A DNA stretch of 38,287 nt from an uncultured Roseicyclus sp. (GCA_937139335.1 CAKZPN010000052.1:1-38287), one strand, 5' to 3'; positions 25,091-34,043 are shown, numbered from the stretch's first letter. Numbers and translations are program-made. The notes: a model not told the origin generated them from the letters alone.

Positions 25091-26257
25091 TCAAGCCGGG
25101 CTCTCGCGGGCATCGCGGTCGCGCAGCATCAGCGCCGTTGCGGCGGGCAGCGCGGCCGCCCCGAGAAACATCGCCTCGGCCCCGAAGGTGTCGGCGATGA
25201 CCCCCGCCGTCGCCGGCCCCAGCACCCCGCCCGCCGCACCGGCCAGAAGTGCGGCGGTGAAGCTCAGCGACGGCAGCGACGGAAACAGCCGTTCGGACCA
25301 GAAGGCGAGCACGGCGCTCGTCATCATGACGTGCGCGCCCTGCAACCCGGCCGAGAGGATCAGGCCAGCCCAGCTTCCGGGCGAGAGCGCGACGAGGGCC
25401 AGGGACGCTGCGCCGGCCAGCATGAGCAGGCGCAAGAGCATCGGCAGGCCGATCCGCTCCTTCGCGCGCTCGGACGCCAGCCCCAAGAGGCCGACGAGAC
25501 CGTAGCAGATATAGACGAGCGCCGGCGTGGCCCGCGCGGGCACACCCGGCACACCGCCCGCCGTCGCCATGTGATCGGCGGCGAAGGCAATGAAGATCGC
25601 CGAGGTCGTGCCATAGGCGAAGGCGATGGCGCAAAGCGGCAGCGCCGCGGTCCGGATCAGCGCCCTCCACGCCTCTTGCAGCTTGGCGCCACCGCCCCCT
25701 CCGACGCCGCGCAGGGCCAGCCAGTTGCCGAGGAGCGCCAGGGCGCTGGCGCCCGCGAAGGCAGCCCAGGCCCACCGCCATGAGCCGTTTCCGAGCACGA
25801 CCGCCAGCCCGGCCAGGCCGGCAAGCGCGATCCCGACCCCTGTGCCGGTGCTGACGCGCGACAGCGCGACCGGACGGCTCCGACCCGTGATCTCGCGGTG
25901 CACGGCGGCGTTGAACGGCGTCCAGGACAGCCCGGCGCTCGACGCGGCGACGAAGACCCCTGCCGCCAGCACGGACAGGCCCGGTGCCAGGGCGACCATT
26001 CCCATGCCCAGGGTGGCGGCGGCCAGTCCGATGAGCACCGGCACCCTCGGGCCGTGCCGGAGCAGCACCTGCGCCAGCGGCAGCCCCAGGAAGAACCCGA
26101 GAAAGCCGAGGCTCGCGACGACGCCCACCGCCGAGGTCGACATCGAGAAGGCCGAGCGGAATTCAGGCGCGAAAAGGCCGAAGCCCATCCGGGCCGGCCC
26201 GAAGCCAATGGCGGTGGCTGCAAATCCAGCTGCGGACAAGCTCCAGAATCGGGTCAT
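25091..26257 (-). CDS. MFS transporter
   Basis: A 388-residue membrane protein with twelve predicted hydrophobic segments and a short central loop (RGVGGGGGAKLQEAWRALIRT). The N-terminal pattern AATAIGFGPARMGFGLFAPEFRSAF resembles the YbfB/YjiJ-like group of major facilitator carriers. The substrate is unknown. It lies 93 bases downstream of the membrane methyltransferase gene on the same strand and could be in the same transcript. It converges with ppaC, with only 7 bases between stops. Confidence 0.88.
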   Translation of the reverse strand: MTRFWSLSAAGFAATAIGFGPARMGFGLFAPEFRSAFSMSTSAVGVVASLGFLGFFLGLPLAQVLLRHGPRVPVLIGLAAATLGMGMVALAPGLSVLAAGVFVAASSAGLSWTPFNAAVHREITGRSRPVALSRVSTGTGVGIALAGLAGLAVVLGNGSWRWAWAAFAGASALALLGNWLALRGVGGGGGAKLQEAWRALIRTAALPLCAIAFAYGTTSAIFIAFAADHMATAGGVPGVPARATPALVYICYGLVGLLGLASERAKERIGLPMLLRLLMLAGAASLALVALSPGSWAGLILSAGLQGAHVMMTSAVLAFWSERLFPSLPSLSFTAALLAGAAGGVLGPATAGVIADTFGAEAMFLGAAALPAATALMLRDRDARESPA

Positions 26258-26350
26258 GGCGCGCGCCCTCCGGTCACTGCCACAACGGCCCGGTTCCGTG
26301 ACGGGTTCCCGGCAGGGCGCAGGGTGCGGGTCGCCACGTCGGGCGTGCGG

Positions 26351-26950
26351 TCAGTCCCTCCCGGCGACCTCGGCCAGCACGCGGTCGAGGCTGCGCCTGT
26401 CCAGGAACCTGGGCGTGCGCCGGGCATAGTCGTGGAAGGCGCGGCCATACCAGTCGGTCAAGCTGCGTTCCTCGTTCAGCGCAAAGAGGAAGTAGATGGC
26501 GAAAAGCCCCCCGGCGAAGACCAGGGCGATCCACGATCCTGCCACCACCGCGAGGCCCAGCGCGGCCGCCAGCGAGGCGACATAGCCGGGATTGCGCGAG
26601 CACGCGTAGACGCCGGTCGTGACCAGCCCGTCGCTGCCGAAATAGGTGTTCTCGTGTCCCAGCCGTCTGTAGGCCCAGAGCGACAGCGCATAGGCGCCCA
26701 GCATGATCGGCCCGCCGATGGCATAGCGCGGCCAGGCGCCAAGCCCATGAATCGCGACCGACAGCGCGGCTGCGGCGACCATGGACAGGCAATAGACGCG
26801 GAACAGCCACAGCATCAGCGACCTGCCGGCCCCCGCCTCGGCCGGCCAGAGCGCGAGCTTCGGTCGGCGCAGGTTCACGAGCAGAAGTGCCGACAACAGC
26901 GTGCCGGTCGTCACGCCCAGCGCGATGGAAAGGATGTGCCAGGCCGTCAT
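26351..26950 (-). CDS. Isoprenylcysteine/phospholipid methyltransferase-family membrane protein
   Basis: A 199-residue protein with about five membrane segments and the C-terminal signature of the ICMT/PEMT family: [17 protein letters not shown], then [26 protein letters not shown]. These bind SAM at the membrane face and methylate lipids, isoprenoids or other acceptors; the bacterial substrates are mostly unknown. GGGAGG precedes the ATG by six bases. A PHO-box-like site lies 37 bases upstream of the start codon, so phosphate control is possible. If so, a role in membrane-lipid remodelling would be attractive, but that is inference. Confidence 0.85.
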   Translation of the reverse strand: MTAWHILSIALGVTTGTLLSALLLVNLRRPKLALWPAEAGAGRSLMLWLFRVYCLSMVAAAALSVAIHGLGAWPRYAIGGPIMLGAYALSLWAYRRLGHENTYFGSDGLVTTGVYACSRNPGYVASLAAALGLAVVAGSWIALVFAGGLFAIYFLFALNEERSLTDWYGRAFHDYARRTPRFLDRRSLDRVLAEVAGRD

Positions 26951-26986
26951 GCCATGCCTCCCTCAGAAAATCGTTCCGTCCGTGCT

Positions 26987-27011
26987 GCCACAGTCATGTG
27001 ACAGTCATGTT
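26987..27011. promoter_or_regulatory. PHO-box-like direct repeat, distal
   Basis: An 11-base direct repeat, ACAGTCATGTG / ACAGTCATGTT (26990-27011). Read on the minus strand it gives CTGTCAC-ATGA-CTGTGGC (27004-26987), against the alphaproteobacterial PhoB pattern CTGTCAY-N4-CTGTCAY. It ends 37 bases before the methyltransferase ATG and about 180 bases before cpdB. Confidence 0.5.
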
Positions 27012-27106
27012 TCACCATCCGGCTGGCCGCGCGACCGAGATCCCGAGATCTTGCACCCTCCAGCGCACTCGACGCGCGCAACCATCCCATGCGCCACTTC
27101 CCGCTC

Positions 27107-27162
27107 ATGTCATGCAACCGTCACAAACCATGGGTCGCGGCATCACAAAACGGACGTATCGT
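27107..27162 (+). promoter_or_regulatory. Candidate PhoB-activated promoter of cpdB
   Basis: ATGTCAT-GCAA-CCGTCAC (27107-27124) matches the two-half-site PHO pattern with mismatches. A third TCAC at 27143 keeps the 11-base phase (TCAY at 27110, 27121 and 27143; the 27132 position does not match). TATCGT at 27157-27162 follows by 10 bases, the usual spacing of a -10 after a PHO half-site. Confidence 0.45.
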
Positions 27163-27192
27163 GGGCCTGGACACTACCCGAAGGACATCGCC

Positions 27193-29151
27193 ATGCCGAT
27201 TCTGATCGACCGTCGCGCCTTTCTGGCCACCACCGCAGGCTTCATCGCGCTGCACCCGTTTTCGGCCCGCGCGCAGGCCAGCCAGGCCCATCTGCGGATC
27301 ATGGAAACCACTGACATCCATGTTCACATCCACCCCTATGACTACTACGCCGACCGCCCCGTCGACACCGTGGGTCTTGCCCGCACCGCCGACCTGATCG
27401 ACGGCATCAGGGCCGAAGCGACCAACGCGATCCTGCTCGACAACGGCGACTTCCTTCAGGGCAACCCGATGGGCGACTACATGGCCTATGAGCGCGGCAT
27501 GTCCGACGGCGACATCCACCCGATGATCGCGGCGATGAACACGCTTGCCTTCGACGCCTCGACGCTCGGCAACCATGAATTCAACTACGGCCTGCCTTTC
27601 CTGATGAACTCCGTCGCCGGCGCTGCGTTCCCGATCGTCTGCGCCAACGTGGCGACCGAGATGGCCGGGACCGCGCCCGCAGACACCACGCTGGTGCCGC
27701 CCTACGTCATCCTCGACCGCGAGGTGACCGACGGCGCGGGCGAAACACACCCGATCCGCATCGGCATCATCGGCTTCGTTCCGCCGCAGATCATGACCTG
27801 GGACCGCCGCCACCTCGAAGGCAACGTGGCCGCCCGTGACATCGTCGCAACGGCGCAGGCCTATATCCCGCAGATGCGTGAAGAGGGCGCCGAGATCATC
27901 ATCGCGCTCAGTCATTCCGGCATCGAGGGTGCGGATCACGTCGACATGATTGAAAACGCCTCGATCCCGCTGGCCGGCGTCGACGGCATCGACGTGATCC
28001 TGACCGGCCACCACCACCGCGTGTTCCCCGGCCCCGACTATGCCGACACCCCCGGCGTCGATGCCGAGGCCGGCACGATCATGGGCAAGCCCGCCGTCAT
28101 GGCCGGGTTCTGGGGCAGCCATATGGGCCTCGTCGATCTGATGCTGGAACGCGACGGCAACACCTGGCGCATCGCCGGGCATACGTCCGAGGCGCGCCCG
28201 ATCTTCCGCCGCGAGGAAGACCGCTCGATCACGCCGCTGACCGAGAGCGACGCGGAGGTGCTGGCCGCGACCCAGGCCGAGCATGACGCGACTCTGGCCT
28301 ATGTCCGCGCCGAGGTCGGCCAGACCGACGCGCCGCTGCACAGCTATTTCGCGCTGGTGGCCGACGATCCTTCGGTCCAGATCGTGTCGAACGCGCAGAC
28401 CTGGTACATCGAACAGATGATGCAGGGCACCCCGCACGAGGGCCTGCCGATCCTGTCGGCTGCGGCCCCCTTCAAGGCCGGCGGGCGCGGCGGGCCGGAA
28501 TATTTCACCGACGTGCCGGCCGGACCCATCGCGATCCGCAACGTGGCCGACCTTTACCTCTATCCCAACACGGTGCGCGCGGTGCGCATCGACGGCGCCA
28601 CGGTGCGCGAGTGGCTGGAACGCTCGGCCGGCATGTTCAACCAGATCATTCCCGGCGAGGCCGACCAGGTGCTGCTGAACCCGGATTTCCCGTCCTACAA
28701 TTTCGACGTGATCGACGGCGTCAGCTACCGCATCGACCTGAGCCAACCCGCGCGCTACGACAATGACGGCGTCGTGGTGAACCCCGACGCGCACCGGATC
28801 GTCGACCTGACCTACGAGGGCGCGCCGATCGACGAGGCGCAGGAATTCGTCATCGCCACCAACAACTACCGCGCCGGCGGCGGCGGCAGTTTCCCGGGCG
28901 CGACGCCCGAGACCACGATCTTCGAAGGCCCCGACACCAACCGCGACGTGATCGTGCGCTACATCGTCGAACAGGGCACGGTCAGCCCCTCGGCGGATGC
29001 CAACTGGAGCTTTGCGCCGATGCCGGACACCACGGTGCTGTTCGACACCGGCCCGGCGGCCGCGGCGTTCATCGACGGCGTCCAAGGCGTGTCGATCGAA
29101 GCGGCGGGCGAAGGACCGGACGGCTTCGCGCGCTACCGCATCACGCTGTGA
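27193..29151 (+). CDS. cpdB: Periplasmic 2',3'-cyclic-nucleotide 2'-phosphodiesterase/3'-nucleotidase
   Basis: A 652-residue CpdB-type enzyme that releases phosphate from 2',3'-cyclic nucleotides and 3'-nucleotides outside the cytoplasm. The N-terminus has a Tat-like signal ([15 protein letters not shown] ... ARA-Q). The calcineurin-like metallophosphatase domain shows METTDIHVH (D41, H43), [17 protein letters not shown] (126-129) and LTGHHHR. The C-terminal nucleotide-binding domain carries [13 protein letters not shown] and the aromatic [20 protein letters not shown] precedes the ATG; upstream in-frame codons cover promoter DNA. PHO-box-like repeats upstream suggest induction by phosphate starvation. 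Export through Tat rather than Sec is inferred from the twin arginines. Confidence 0.94.
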   Translation: MPILIDRRAFLATTAGFIALHPFSARAQASQAHLRIMETTDIHVHIHPYDYYADRPVDTVGLARTADLIDGIRAEATNAILLDNGDFLQGNPMGDYMAYERGMSDGDIHPMIAAMNTLAFDASTLGNHEFNYGLPFLMNSVAGAAFPIVCANVATEMAGTAPADTTLVPPYVILDREVTDGAGETHPIRIGIIGFVPPQIMTWDRRHLEGNVAARDIVATAQAYIPQMREEGAEIIIALSHSGIEGADHVDMIENASIPLAGVDGIDVILTGHHHRVFPGPDYADTPGVDAEAGTIMGKPAVMAGFWGSHMGLVDLMLERDGNTWRIAGHTSEARPIFRREEDRSITPLTESDAEVLAATQAEHDATLAYVRAEVGQTDAPLHSYFALVADDPSVQIVSNAQTWYIEQMMQGTPHEGLPILSAAAPFKAGGRGGPEYFTDVPAGPIAIRNVADLYLYPNTVRAVRIDGATVREWLERSAGMFNQIIPGEADQVLLNPDFPSYNFDVIDGVSYRIDLSQPARYDNDGVVVNPDAHRIVDLTYEGAPIDEAQEFVIATNNYRAGGGGSFPGATPETTIFEGPDTNRDVIVRYIVEQGTVSPSADANWSFAPMPDTTVLFDTGPAAAAFIDGVQGVSIEAAGEGPDGFARYRITL

Positions 29152-29267
29152 TCCTGAGGGAGCGGGTCTTCGGGCCGGCTCCCTGCCCCCAGATCTTCCC
29201 GACAAGATCTCGACGGGCCGGGCGCAACCGCCTAAACCGCCCCTGACGACAGGACAGGAGCAGACCC

Positions 29268-30140
29268 GTGACCCGCATCATCGACGCCTTCGCCGAGATT
29301 TCCGGCCAGTACGACGCCGTGTTCTGCGACCTTTGGGGCTGCCTGCACGACGGCTTGCGCGCCTTCCCGGCCGCCGTCGAGGCGCTGCACGGCTTCAAGG
29401 CGCAGGGCGGCACCGTGGTGCTGGTGACGAACTCGCCGCGCCCCCGCGCCAGTGTCGCGGCGCAGATCGAGACCATGGGCGTCCCGCGCGACTGCTGGGA
29501 CGTGATCGCCACCTCGGGCGACAGCGCGCGGGCGGCGATGTTCGAGGGCGTGATGGGCAAGAAGGTCTGGCACATCGGCGAGCGGCACGACGCGCCCTTC
29601 TTCGAGCCGATGAAGCTGCTGGATGATCCGGTCGAGATCGAGCGCGTGGAATTGAAGGATGCCGAAGGCATCGTCTGCACCGGCCCGTTCGACCCGCATG
29701 CCGACCCCGCCGTGCTGCGGCCGGAATTCCTGCTGGCCAAGACCAAGGGGCTGAAGCTGCTTTGCGCCAACCCCGACATCGTCGTGGACCGTGGCGAGGA
29801 CCGGGAATGGTGCGCCGGCGCGCTGGCGCAGCTTTATACCGAGATGGGGGGCGAGAGCCTGTATTTCGGCAAGCCGCACCCGCCTATCTACGACCTCGCC
29901 CGCCGCCGGATGCAGCAGATCGGCAAACCGGCCTCCGATGAGCGCATCCTCGCCATCGGCGACGGGCTCTTCACCGACGTGCAGGGCGGAATGGGCGAGA
30001 ACATCGACACGCTCTTCATCTCGGGCGGGCTCGCGCGGGTCGAGACCGGGACGGTCGACAGCCCCGATGCGAAGAAGCTGGCGCGGTTCCTGAGCGACGC
30101 GCAGATGGAGCCGAGCTACACCATCGGCGTGCTGCGCTGA
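29268..30140 (+). CDS. TIGR01459 family HAD-type hydrolase
   Basis: A 290-residue class IIA HAD protein. Motif I is AVFCDLWGCLHDGLRAF, motif II VLVTNSPRP, and motifs III/IV are FGKPHPPIYDLA and ILAIGDGLFTDVQGG. The variant motif I with DLWG-x-LHDG instead of DxDGT is the hallmark of the TIGR01459 subfamily common in Alphaproteobacteria; its substrate is not established. The GTG/ATG choice is simple: the ATG-equivalent at 29268 follows GGACAGGAGCAG. It lies 116 bases after cpdB with a GC-rich hairpin between, so it is probably independent. Confidence 0.92.
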   Translation: MTRIIDAFAEISGQYDAVFCDLWGCLHDGLRAFPAAVEALHGFKAQGGTVVLVTNSPRPRASVAAQIETMGVPRDCWDVIATSGDSARAAMFEGVMGKKVWHIGERHDAPFFEPMKLLDDPVEIERVELKDAEGIVCTGPFDPHADPAVLRPEFLLAKTKGLKLLCANPDIVVDRGEDREWCAGALAQLYTEMGGESLYFGKPHPPIYDLARRRMQQIGKPASDERILAIGDGLFTDVQGGMGENIDTLFISGGLARVETGTVDSPDAKKLARFLSDAQMEPSYTIGVLR

Positions 30141-30173
30141 GGTTTTAAGGTTTCGCCGCGCCTTGCGCGTCGA

Positions 30174-30216
30174 CCCGCCGGGGGCCCGCCCCCAGAGCCC
30201 CCGGAGTATTTCAGAA
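30174..30216. repeat. Rhodobacterales-type GC-rich intergenic palindrome with GGAGTATTT tail
   Basis: A run of G and C tracts (CCGGGGGCCCGCCCCC, AGAGCCCCCGGAG) is followed by TATTTCAGAAGCAAAGA. I recognise this layout, alternating GGGGG/CCCCC and then CGGAGTATTTxxGAAGxAAAGA, as a motif often seen between genes in Roseobacter-group genomes. Its function is not known to me. Only one copy is seen in this window. Confidence 0.5.
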
Positions 30217-30294
30217 GCAAAGACAGGCGCATCGCTGCGAATCCATCGCGAAACATAGTTGCGACATTCCGCGCACTTCGGGCATTTTATTACT

Positions 30295-30309
30295 TTCTGC
30301 ATTGCAGAA
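30295..30309. promoter_or_regulatory. Perfect 15-bp palindrome, PhaR-type site (CTGC-N3-GCAG)
   Basis: TTCTGCA-T-TGCAGAA is a perfect inverted repeat about 50 bases before the MaoC-like hydratase gene, just after an A+T-rich TTTTATTAC. Its core CTGC-ATT-GCAG fits the motif I recall for PhaR, the polyhydroxyalkanoate repressor of Rhodobacter and Paracoccus. Confidence 0.6.
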
Positions 30310-30359
30310 CCGTCGCCGTCTCGGGTAGAACGGGCGGCAAGATGCAGGAGATTCCCCCC

Positions 30360-30803
30360 ATGCTCGACAACATCATGACCGGCACGATCGTCATCGAAGA
30401 CCTCGAGATCGGGATGTCGCGGTCGTTGCAGAAGCTCATCACCGACCACGATATCGAGCTGTTCGCGCAGGTCTCGACCGACCGCAACCCGGTGCACCTG
30501 GACGACGAATATGCCCGCGATACGATCTTCGAGGGACGGATCGCGCACGGGATGCTGACCGCCGGGCTGATCTCGGCCGTCATCGGAGAACAACTGCCGG
30601 GACATGGCACGGTCTACCTGGGCCAGACGCTGAAGTTCATGGCCCCCGTGCGCCCCGGCGACATGGTCCGCGCCGTGGTCGAGGTGACCGCGATCGACCA
30701 TTCGCGCCGCCGCGTGACGCTGGCCACCCATTGCACCGTCGACGACACGGTGGTGCTGAAGGGCGAGGCCACGGTGCTGGCGCCGTCGCGCAAGTTCGAC
30801 TGA
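30360..30803 (+). CDS. MaoC-like (R)-specific enoyl-CoA hydratase, PhaJ-like
   Basis: A 147-residue single hot-dog-fold hydratase. The hydratase-2 motif is clear: LFAQVSTDRNPVHLDDEYA, with catalytic Asp and His, then IAHGMLTAGL. Such enzymes hydrate trans-2-enoyl-CoA to (R)-3-hydroxyacyl-CoA, feeding polyhydroxyalkanoate synthesis or acting in fatty-acid or phosphate-ester metabolism. ATG 30360 was chosen over 30342 because AGGAG sits nine bases before it. The PhaR-like palindrome upstream supports a PHA link. The family also holds other dehydratases, so PhaJ is a good guess rather than certain. Confidence 0.88.
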   Translation: MLDNIMTGTIVIEDLEIGMSRSLQKLITDHDIELFAQVSTDRNPVHLDDEYARDTIFEGRIAHGMLTAGLISAVIGEQLPGHGTVYLGQTLKFMAPVRPGDMVRAVVEVTAIDHSRRRVTLATHCTVDDTVVLKGEATVLAPSRKFD

Positions 30804-30857
30804 TCCGCACCCCTCCCCCGCTTGCGCATCGCGGCGCGGGCGGCTACGCCACCGCCC

Positions 30858-31784
30858 ATGCGGATCCTGCGCGACCCCCAGTATACCCGCCCTGACGACC
30901 GCGGCGCCTCGGCCGCGATCGGCAATTTCGATGGCGTCCACCGCGGCCACCAGCATGTACTCGACCTTGCCCGACGTGCCGATGCGCCGCTCGGCGTCGT
31001 CACCTTCGAGCCGCATCCGCGCGAGTTCTTCGCCCCCGGCGCCCCGGCCTTTCGCCTGATGAACGCCGAGGCGCGCGCGCACAGGTTGCAGAAGCTCGGC
31101 GTGGAGGTGCTGGCGGAACTGCCCTTCGACGCGCGGCTCGCGGGGCTATCGGCCGACGAGTTCGCGCGACAGGTGCTGGCCGAGGGGCTGGGCCTGAGCC
31201 ATGTCGTGGTCGGCGCGGATTTCTGCTTTGGCAAGGGGCGCGCCGGCACCGCGGCGATGCTGCAGGAATTCGGCGCGCGCTACGGATTCGAGGTCACGGT
31301 GGCCGAGCTGCTGGTGAGCGGCGATGATGCCGTTTCTTCCACCGCGATCCGCGCCGCGCTGTCGGAGGGGCGGCCGCGCGACGCGGCGGCGATGCTGGGC
31401 CACTGGCACCGGATCGAGGGGCCGGTGCTGCATGGCGAAAAGCGCGGGCGGCTACTGGGCTATCCCACCGCGAACATGGGTCTCGAGGGGCTGCATGTGC
31501 CGAAACCCGGCGTCTATGCCGTGCTGGTCGACGTGCTGGAAGGACCGCATGCCGGCACTTACCAGGGTGTCGCCAACCTGGGCGTGCGGCCGATGTTCGA
31601 GCGCGAGACCCCGAACCTCGAAACCTTCCTCTTCGACTTCACCGGCGATCTTTACGGCTGCCACCTGTCCGTCGGACTTGTCGACTGGCTGCGCGGCGAG
31701 GCGAAGTTCGACGGCCTCGAGGCGCTGATCGCGCAGATGGACCGCGACAGCGCCAAGGCCCGCACCGCGCTGGCGCACCCATGA
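30858..31784 (+). CDS. ribF: Bifunctional riboflavin kinase/FAD synthetase
   Basis: A 308-residue enzyme making FMN and then FAD. The N-terminal adenylyltransferase domain shows AAIGNFDGVHRGHQHVL, VVTFEPHPREFF and GADFCFGKGRAG, then SSTAIRAAL. The C-terminal kinase shows RGRLLGYPTANM, PKPGVYAV, GVANLGVRPMF and ETFLFDFTGDLYG. The ATG at 30858 was chosen because MRILRDPQ matches the usual start; an upstream TTG adds 12 non-homologous residues. The stop overlaps the next gene's ATG (ATGA), giving a coupled ribF-ycgN-ltaE unit. Confidence 0.95.
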   Translation: MRILRDPQYTRPDDRGASAAIGNFDGVHRGHQHVLDLARRADAPLGVVTFEPHPREFFAPGAPAFRLMNAEARAHRLQKLGVEVLAELPFDARLAGLSADEFARQVLAEGLGLSHVVVGADFCFGKGRAGTAAMLQEFGARYGFEVTVAELLVSGDDAVSSTAIRAALSEGRPRDAAAMLGHWHRIEGPVLHGEKRGRLLGYPTANMGLEGLHVPKPGVYAVLVDVLEGPHAGTYQGVANLGVRPMFERETPNLETFLFDFTGDLYGCHLSVGLVDWLRGEAKFDGLEALIAQMDRDSAKARTALAHP

Positions 31785-32227
31785 GGGAGAGGTTCTGGGA
31801 ACGTGTCCAGCCCACCCGCATGACGCCCGAGGAATGGGAGGCGCTGTGTGACGGTTGCGGCAAGTGCTGCCTGAACAAGCTGGAAGACGACGAGACCGGC
31901 GAGGTCGCGCTGACCCGCGTCGCCTGCCGGCTGCTCGACGACGAGACCTGCCGCTGCGGGCAATACGCGATCCGCAAGACGCTGGTGCCCGAGTGCATCC
32001 GGCTGACGCCGCAGACGATGGGCGACGTGGCCTATTTCATGCCCGAAACCTGCGCCTACCGCCTGCTGCACGAGGGCAAGCCGCTGAAATGGTGGCACCC
32101 TCTGGTGTCGGGCGACCCCGAGACGGTGCACCAGGCCGGCGTCAGCGTGCGCGGCATCACGGTGCCCGAGTTCGAGGTGCCGGAAGAAGACTGGGAAGAT
32201 TTCATCATCGAGGAGCCGGGCACATGA
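31781..32227 (+). CDS. YcgN/UPF0260 family cysteine-cluster protein
   Basis: A 148-residue protein with the family's N-terminal FWERVQPTRMTPEEWEALCDGCGKCCLNK, then TRVACRLLDDETCRCGQY and LVPECIRLTP. Several cysteines (CDGCGKCC, C-x(n)-C-x-C) suggest metal or Fe-S binding. Function is unknown in the literature I know. It is sandwiched between ribF and a threonine aldolase with four-base overlaps at both ends, so it is translated from one message. Soluble, cytoplasmic. Confidence 0.93.
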   Translation: MRERFWERVQPTRMTPEEWEALCDGCGKCCLNKLEDDETGEVALTRVACRLLDDETCRCGQYAIRKTLVPECIRLTPQTMGDVAYFMPETCAYRLLHEGKPLKWWHPLVSGDPETVHQAGVSVRGITVPEFEVPEEDWEDFIIEEPGT

Positions 32228-33273
32228 TGTTCGCCAGCGACAATACCGGGCCGGTGCATCCGGCGATCATGGCCTCCGTGATGGCGGTGAACGACGGCTA
32301 CGCCATGCCCTACGGCAACGACGCCGTCACCCGGGACGCGCGGGCCGCGGTGCGGACGCTCTTCGAGGCGCCCGACGCGGCGGTGGAGTTCGTGGCGACC
32401 GGCAGCGTCGCCAACGCGCTGGCGCTGGCCTGTCTCGCGAAGCCCTGGGACGGCGTGTTCTGCCACCGGATCGCCCATGTGGAAGAGGACGAGTGCGGTG
32501 CGCCGGATTTCTATTCGGGCGCCAAGACCATCCTGATCGACGGCGCCGATGCAAAGGTCACGCCAGAGGCGCTGGACGAGGCCATACTTGAGTGCAAGGA
32601 TCGCGGCGTGCATGGCGCTCAGCCGGGGCCGGTGACGATCACAAACATCACCGAGCGCGGCACGGTCTACAGTCTCGATGAAATCCGGGCGATCACGGGG
32701 GTGGCTCGCGCGCACGGGCTGGCGACGCATCTGGACGGCGCGCGCTTCGCCAATGCCTGCGCGGCGCTGGGATGCACGCCGGCCGAGATGACCTGGAAGG
32801 CGGGCATCGACGCGGTCAGCTTCGGCGGCACCAAGAACGGCTGCATGGGGGTCGAGGCGGTGGTGCTGTTCGACCCCGCCAAGGGGCGCGAGCTGGAGCT
32901 GCGGCGCAAGCGCGGCGGGCACCTGTTCTCCAAGCACCGGTACTTGTCGGCACAGATGGCAACCTATTGCGACGGCGATCTGTGGTTGCGGATGGCCGAG
33001 GCGGCGAATGCGCGGCTGGCTCAGGTGGTGCAGGGACTGGCGCGGGTGCCGGGGGCGGAACTCGCCCATCCGGCGGCGGGCAACCTTGCCTTCATCGACG
33101 TGCCGCGGGGCGCGCACCGACGCGCTTTCGAGGCCGGGGCGAAATATTACCTGTTTCCGGGCAATGCGCTGGAGGCGGGCCCGGACGACCAGCCGGTGCG
33201 CTGCCGCATCGTCTGCGACTGGTCGAAGACCTCGGAAGAGATCGGCCGGCTGCTGGACGCCTGGGTCGGCTAG
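32224..33273 (+). CDS. ltaE: Low-specificity L-threonine aldolase family protein
   Basis: A 349-residue PLP enzyme of the beta-eliminating lyase/threonine aldolase group that cleaves threonine or allo-threonine to glycine and acetaldehyde. It starts FASDNTGPVHPAIMASV, contains YGNDAVTRDA, the PLP-region HLDGARFANA and the PLP lysine in SFGGTKNGCMG. The ATG overlaps the ycgN stop by four bases. Its TAG stop shares the CTAG with the TAG stop of the convergent hydrolase gene. Confidence 0.92.
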   Translation: MMFASDNTGPVHPAIMASVMAVNDGYAMPYGNDAVTRDARAAVRTLFEAPDAAVEFVATGSVANALALACLAKPWDGVFCHRIAHVEEDECGAPDFYSGAKTILIDGADAKVTPEALDEAILECKDRGVHGAQPGPVTITNITERGTVYSLDEIRAITGVARAHGLATHLDGARFANACAALGCTPAEMTWKAGIDAVSFGGTKNGCMGVEAVVLFDPAKGRELELRRKRGGHLFSKHRYLSAQMATYCDGDLWLRMAEAANARLAQVVQGLARVPGAELAHPAAGNLAFIDVPRGAHRRAFEAGAKYYLFPGNALEAGPDDQPVRCRIVCDWSKTSEEIGRLLDAWVG

Positions 33274-34043
33274 ACCGCGTCGAGGAATTCCGCGATCACG
33301 GCAGCGACCTGCGCCGGGTGGGTGATCGGCAGCATGTGCCCTGCCCCCGCGATCACCGCGCGCCTGTGACCGGGGATAGCCGCGCCGAGTGCGGCCTGGG
33401 TTTCGGCGATCACGGGCGGCGAGGCGGCGCCCTCGATCAGCAGCACCGGGCACCGGATCTGGCCGAGTCGCGGCAGGAGGTTCGCGCGATCCGCGTCCAG
33501 CGCAGGGGCGCTGTCGCGCACGACCCAGATCCGCTCGATCATGTAACGCCGCTGCGCCTCGGTCATGGCGTCAAGCGGCACGCCGCCGCCCCAGACGCTC
33601 AGGAACAGCCGCGCCGCGCCTTCGGCGTCGCCCGCGGCAAAGAGTGGGCCAAGCCCGGCCATTGCGACTTCATGCGCCTGCCAGCCGGGCTTTCCGCTGG
33701 CGGCGGCGAAAAGCACCGGCTCGATCAGGGTCAGGCTGGCCGCGCGCGCCGGATGCTCCAGCGCGAGGCGCAGCGCCACGGTCCCGCCGAAGCTGTGACC
33801 GATCAGGTGGCACGGCTCGTCCGGCAGATGGGCCAGCGCCGCATCTGTGGCCTGATCGTGGTAATCCCGCGCCGGGTCGCGCGCGGGGCCGCGGCCGTGG
33901 CCCACCAGATCGGGGGCGGTCATCCGCAGGCGGCCCCCCGAGAGGGCGCGGGCCATCCCCTCCCACGCGCCGGAGTGGGCGAGCGAGCAATGCAGCAGGA
34001 GCGCCGGCGCGCCCGCGCCCCAGTGCCGTGCGAAACCGCTCAC
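33270..34043 (-). CDS. Alpha/beta hydrolase
   Basis: A 257-residue soluble hydrolase with oxyanion region ALLLHCSLAHSGAWEGM, nucleophile elbow LIGHSFGGTVAL (catalytic Ser) and a C-terminal AGAGHMLPITHP (catalytic His). It is similar in layout to small esterases or haloperoxidase-like enzymes. No signal peptide. The substrate is unknown. Its start overlaps the stop of the DsbA-like isomerase gene by four bases (coupled), and its end overlaps ltaE by four bases in convergent orientation. Confidence 0.88.
   Translation of the reverse strand: MSGFARHWGAGAPALLLHCSLAHSGAWEGMARALSGGRLRMTAPDLVGHGRGPARDPARDYHDQATDAALAHLPDEPCHLIGHSFGGTVALRLALEHPARAASLTLIEPVLFAAASGKPGWQAHEVAMAGLGPLFAAGDAEGAARLFLSVWGGGVPLDAMTEAQRRYMIERIWVVRDSAPALDADRANLLPRLGQIRCPVLLIEGAASPPVIAETQAALGAAIPGHRRAVIAGAGHMLPITHPAQVAAVIAEFLDAV

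Noticed and set aside
27001..27192. Longer N-terminus for CpdB from an upstream in-frame start
   Set aside because: It would place about 100 non-homologous residues before a clear Tat signal peptide and translate the putative promoter; ATG 27193 has a good ribosome binding site.
27121..29205. 694-codon minus-strand frame opposite cpdB
   Set aside because: Low-complexity shadow; the plus strand encodes an unmistakable CpdB.
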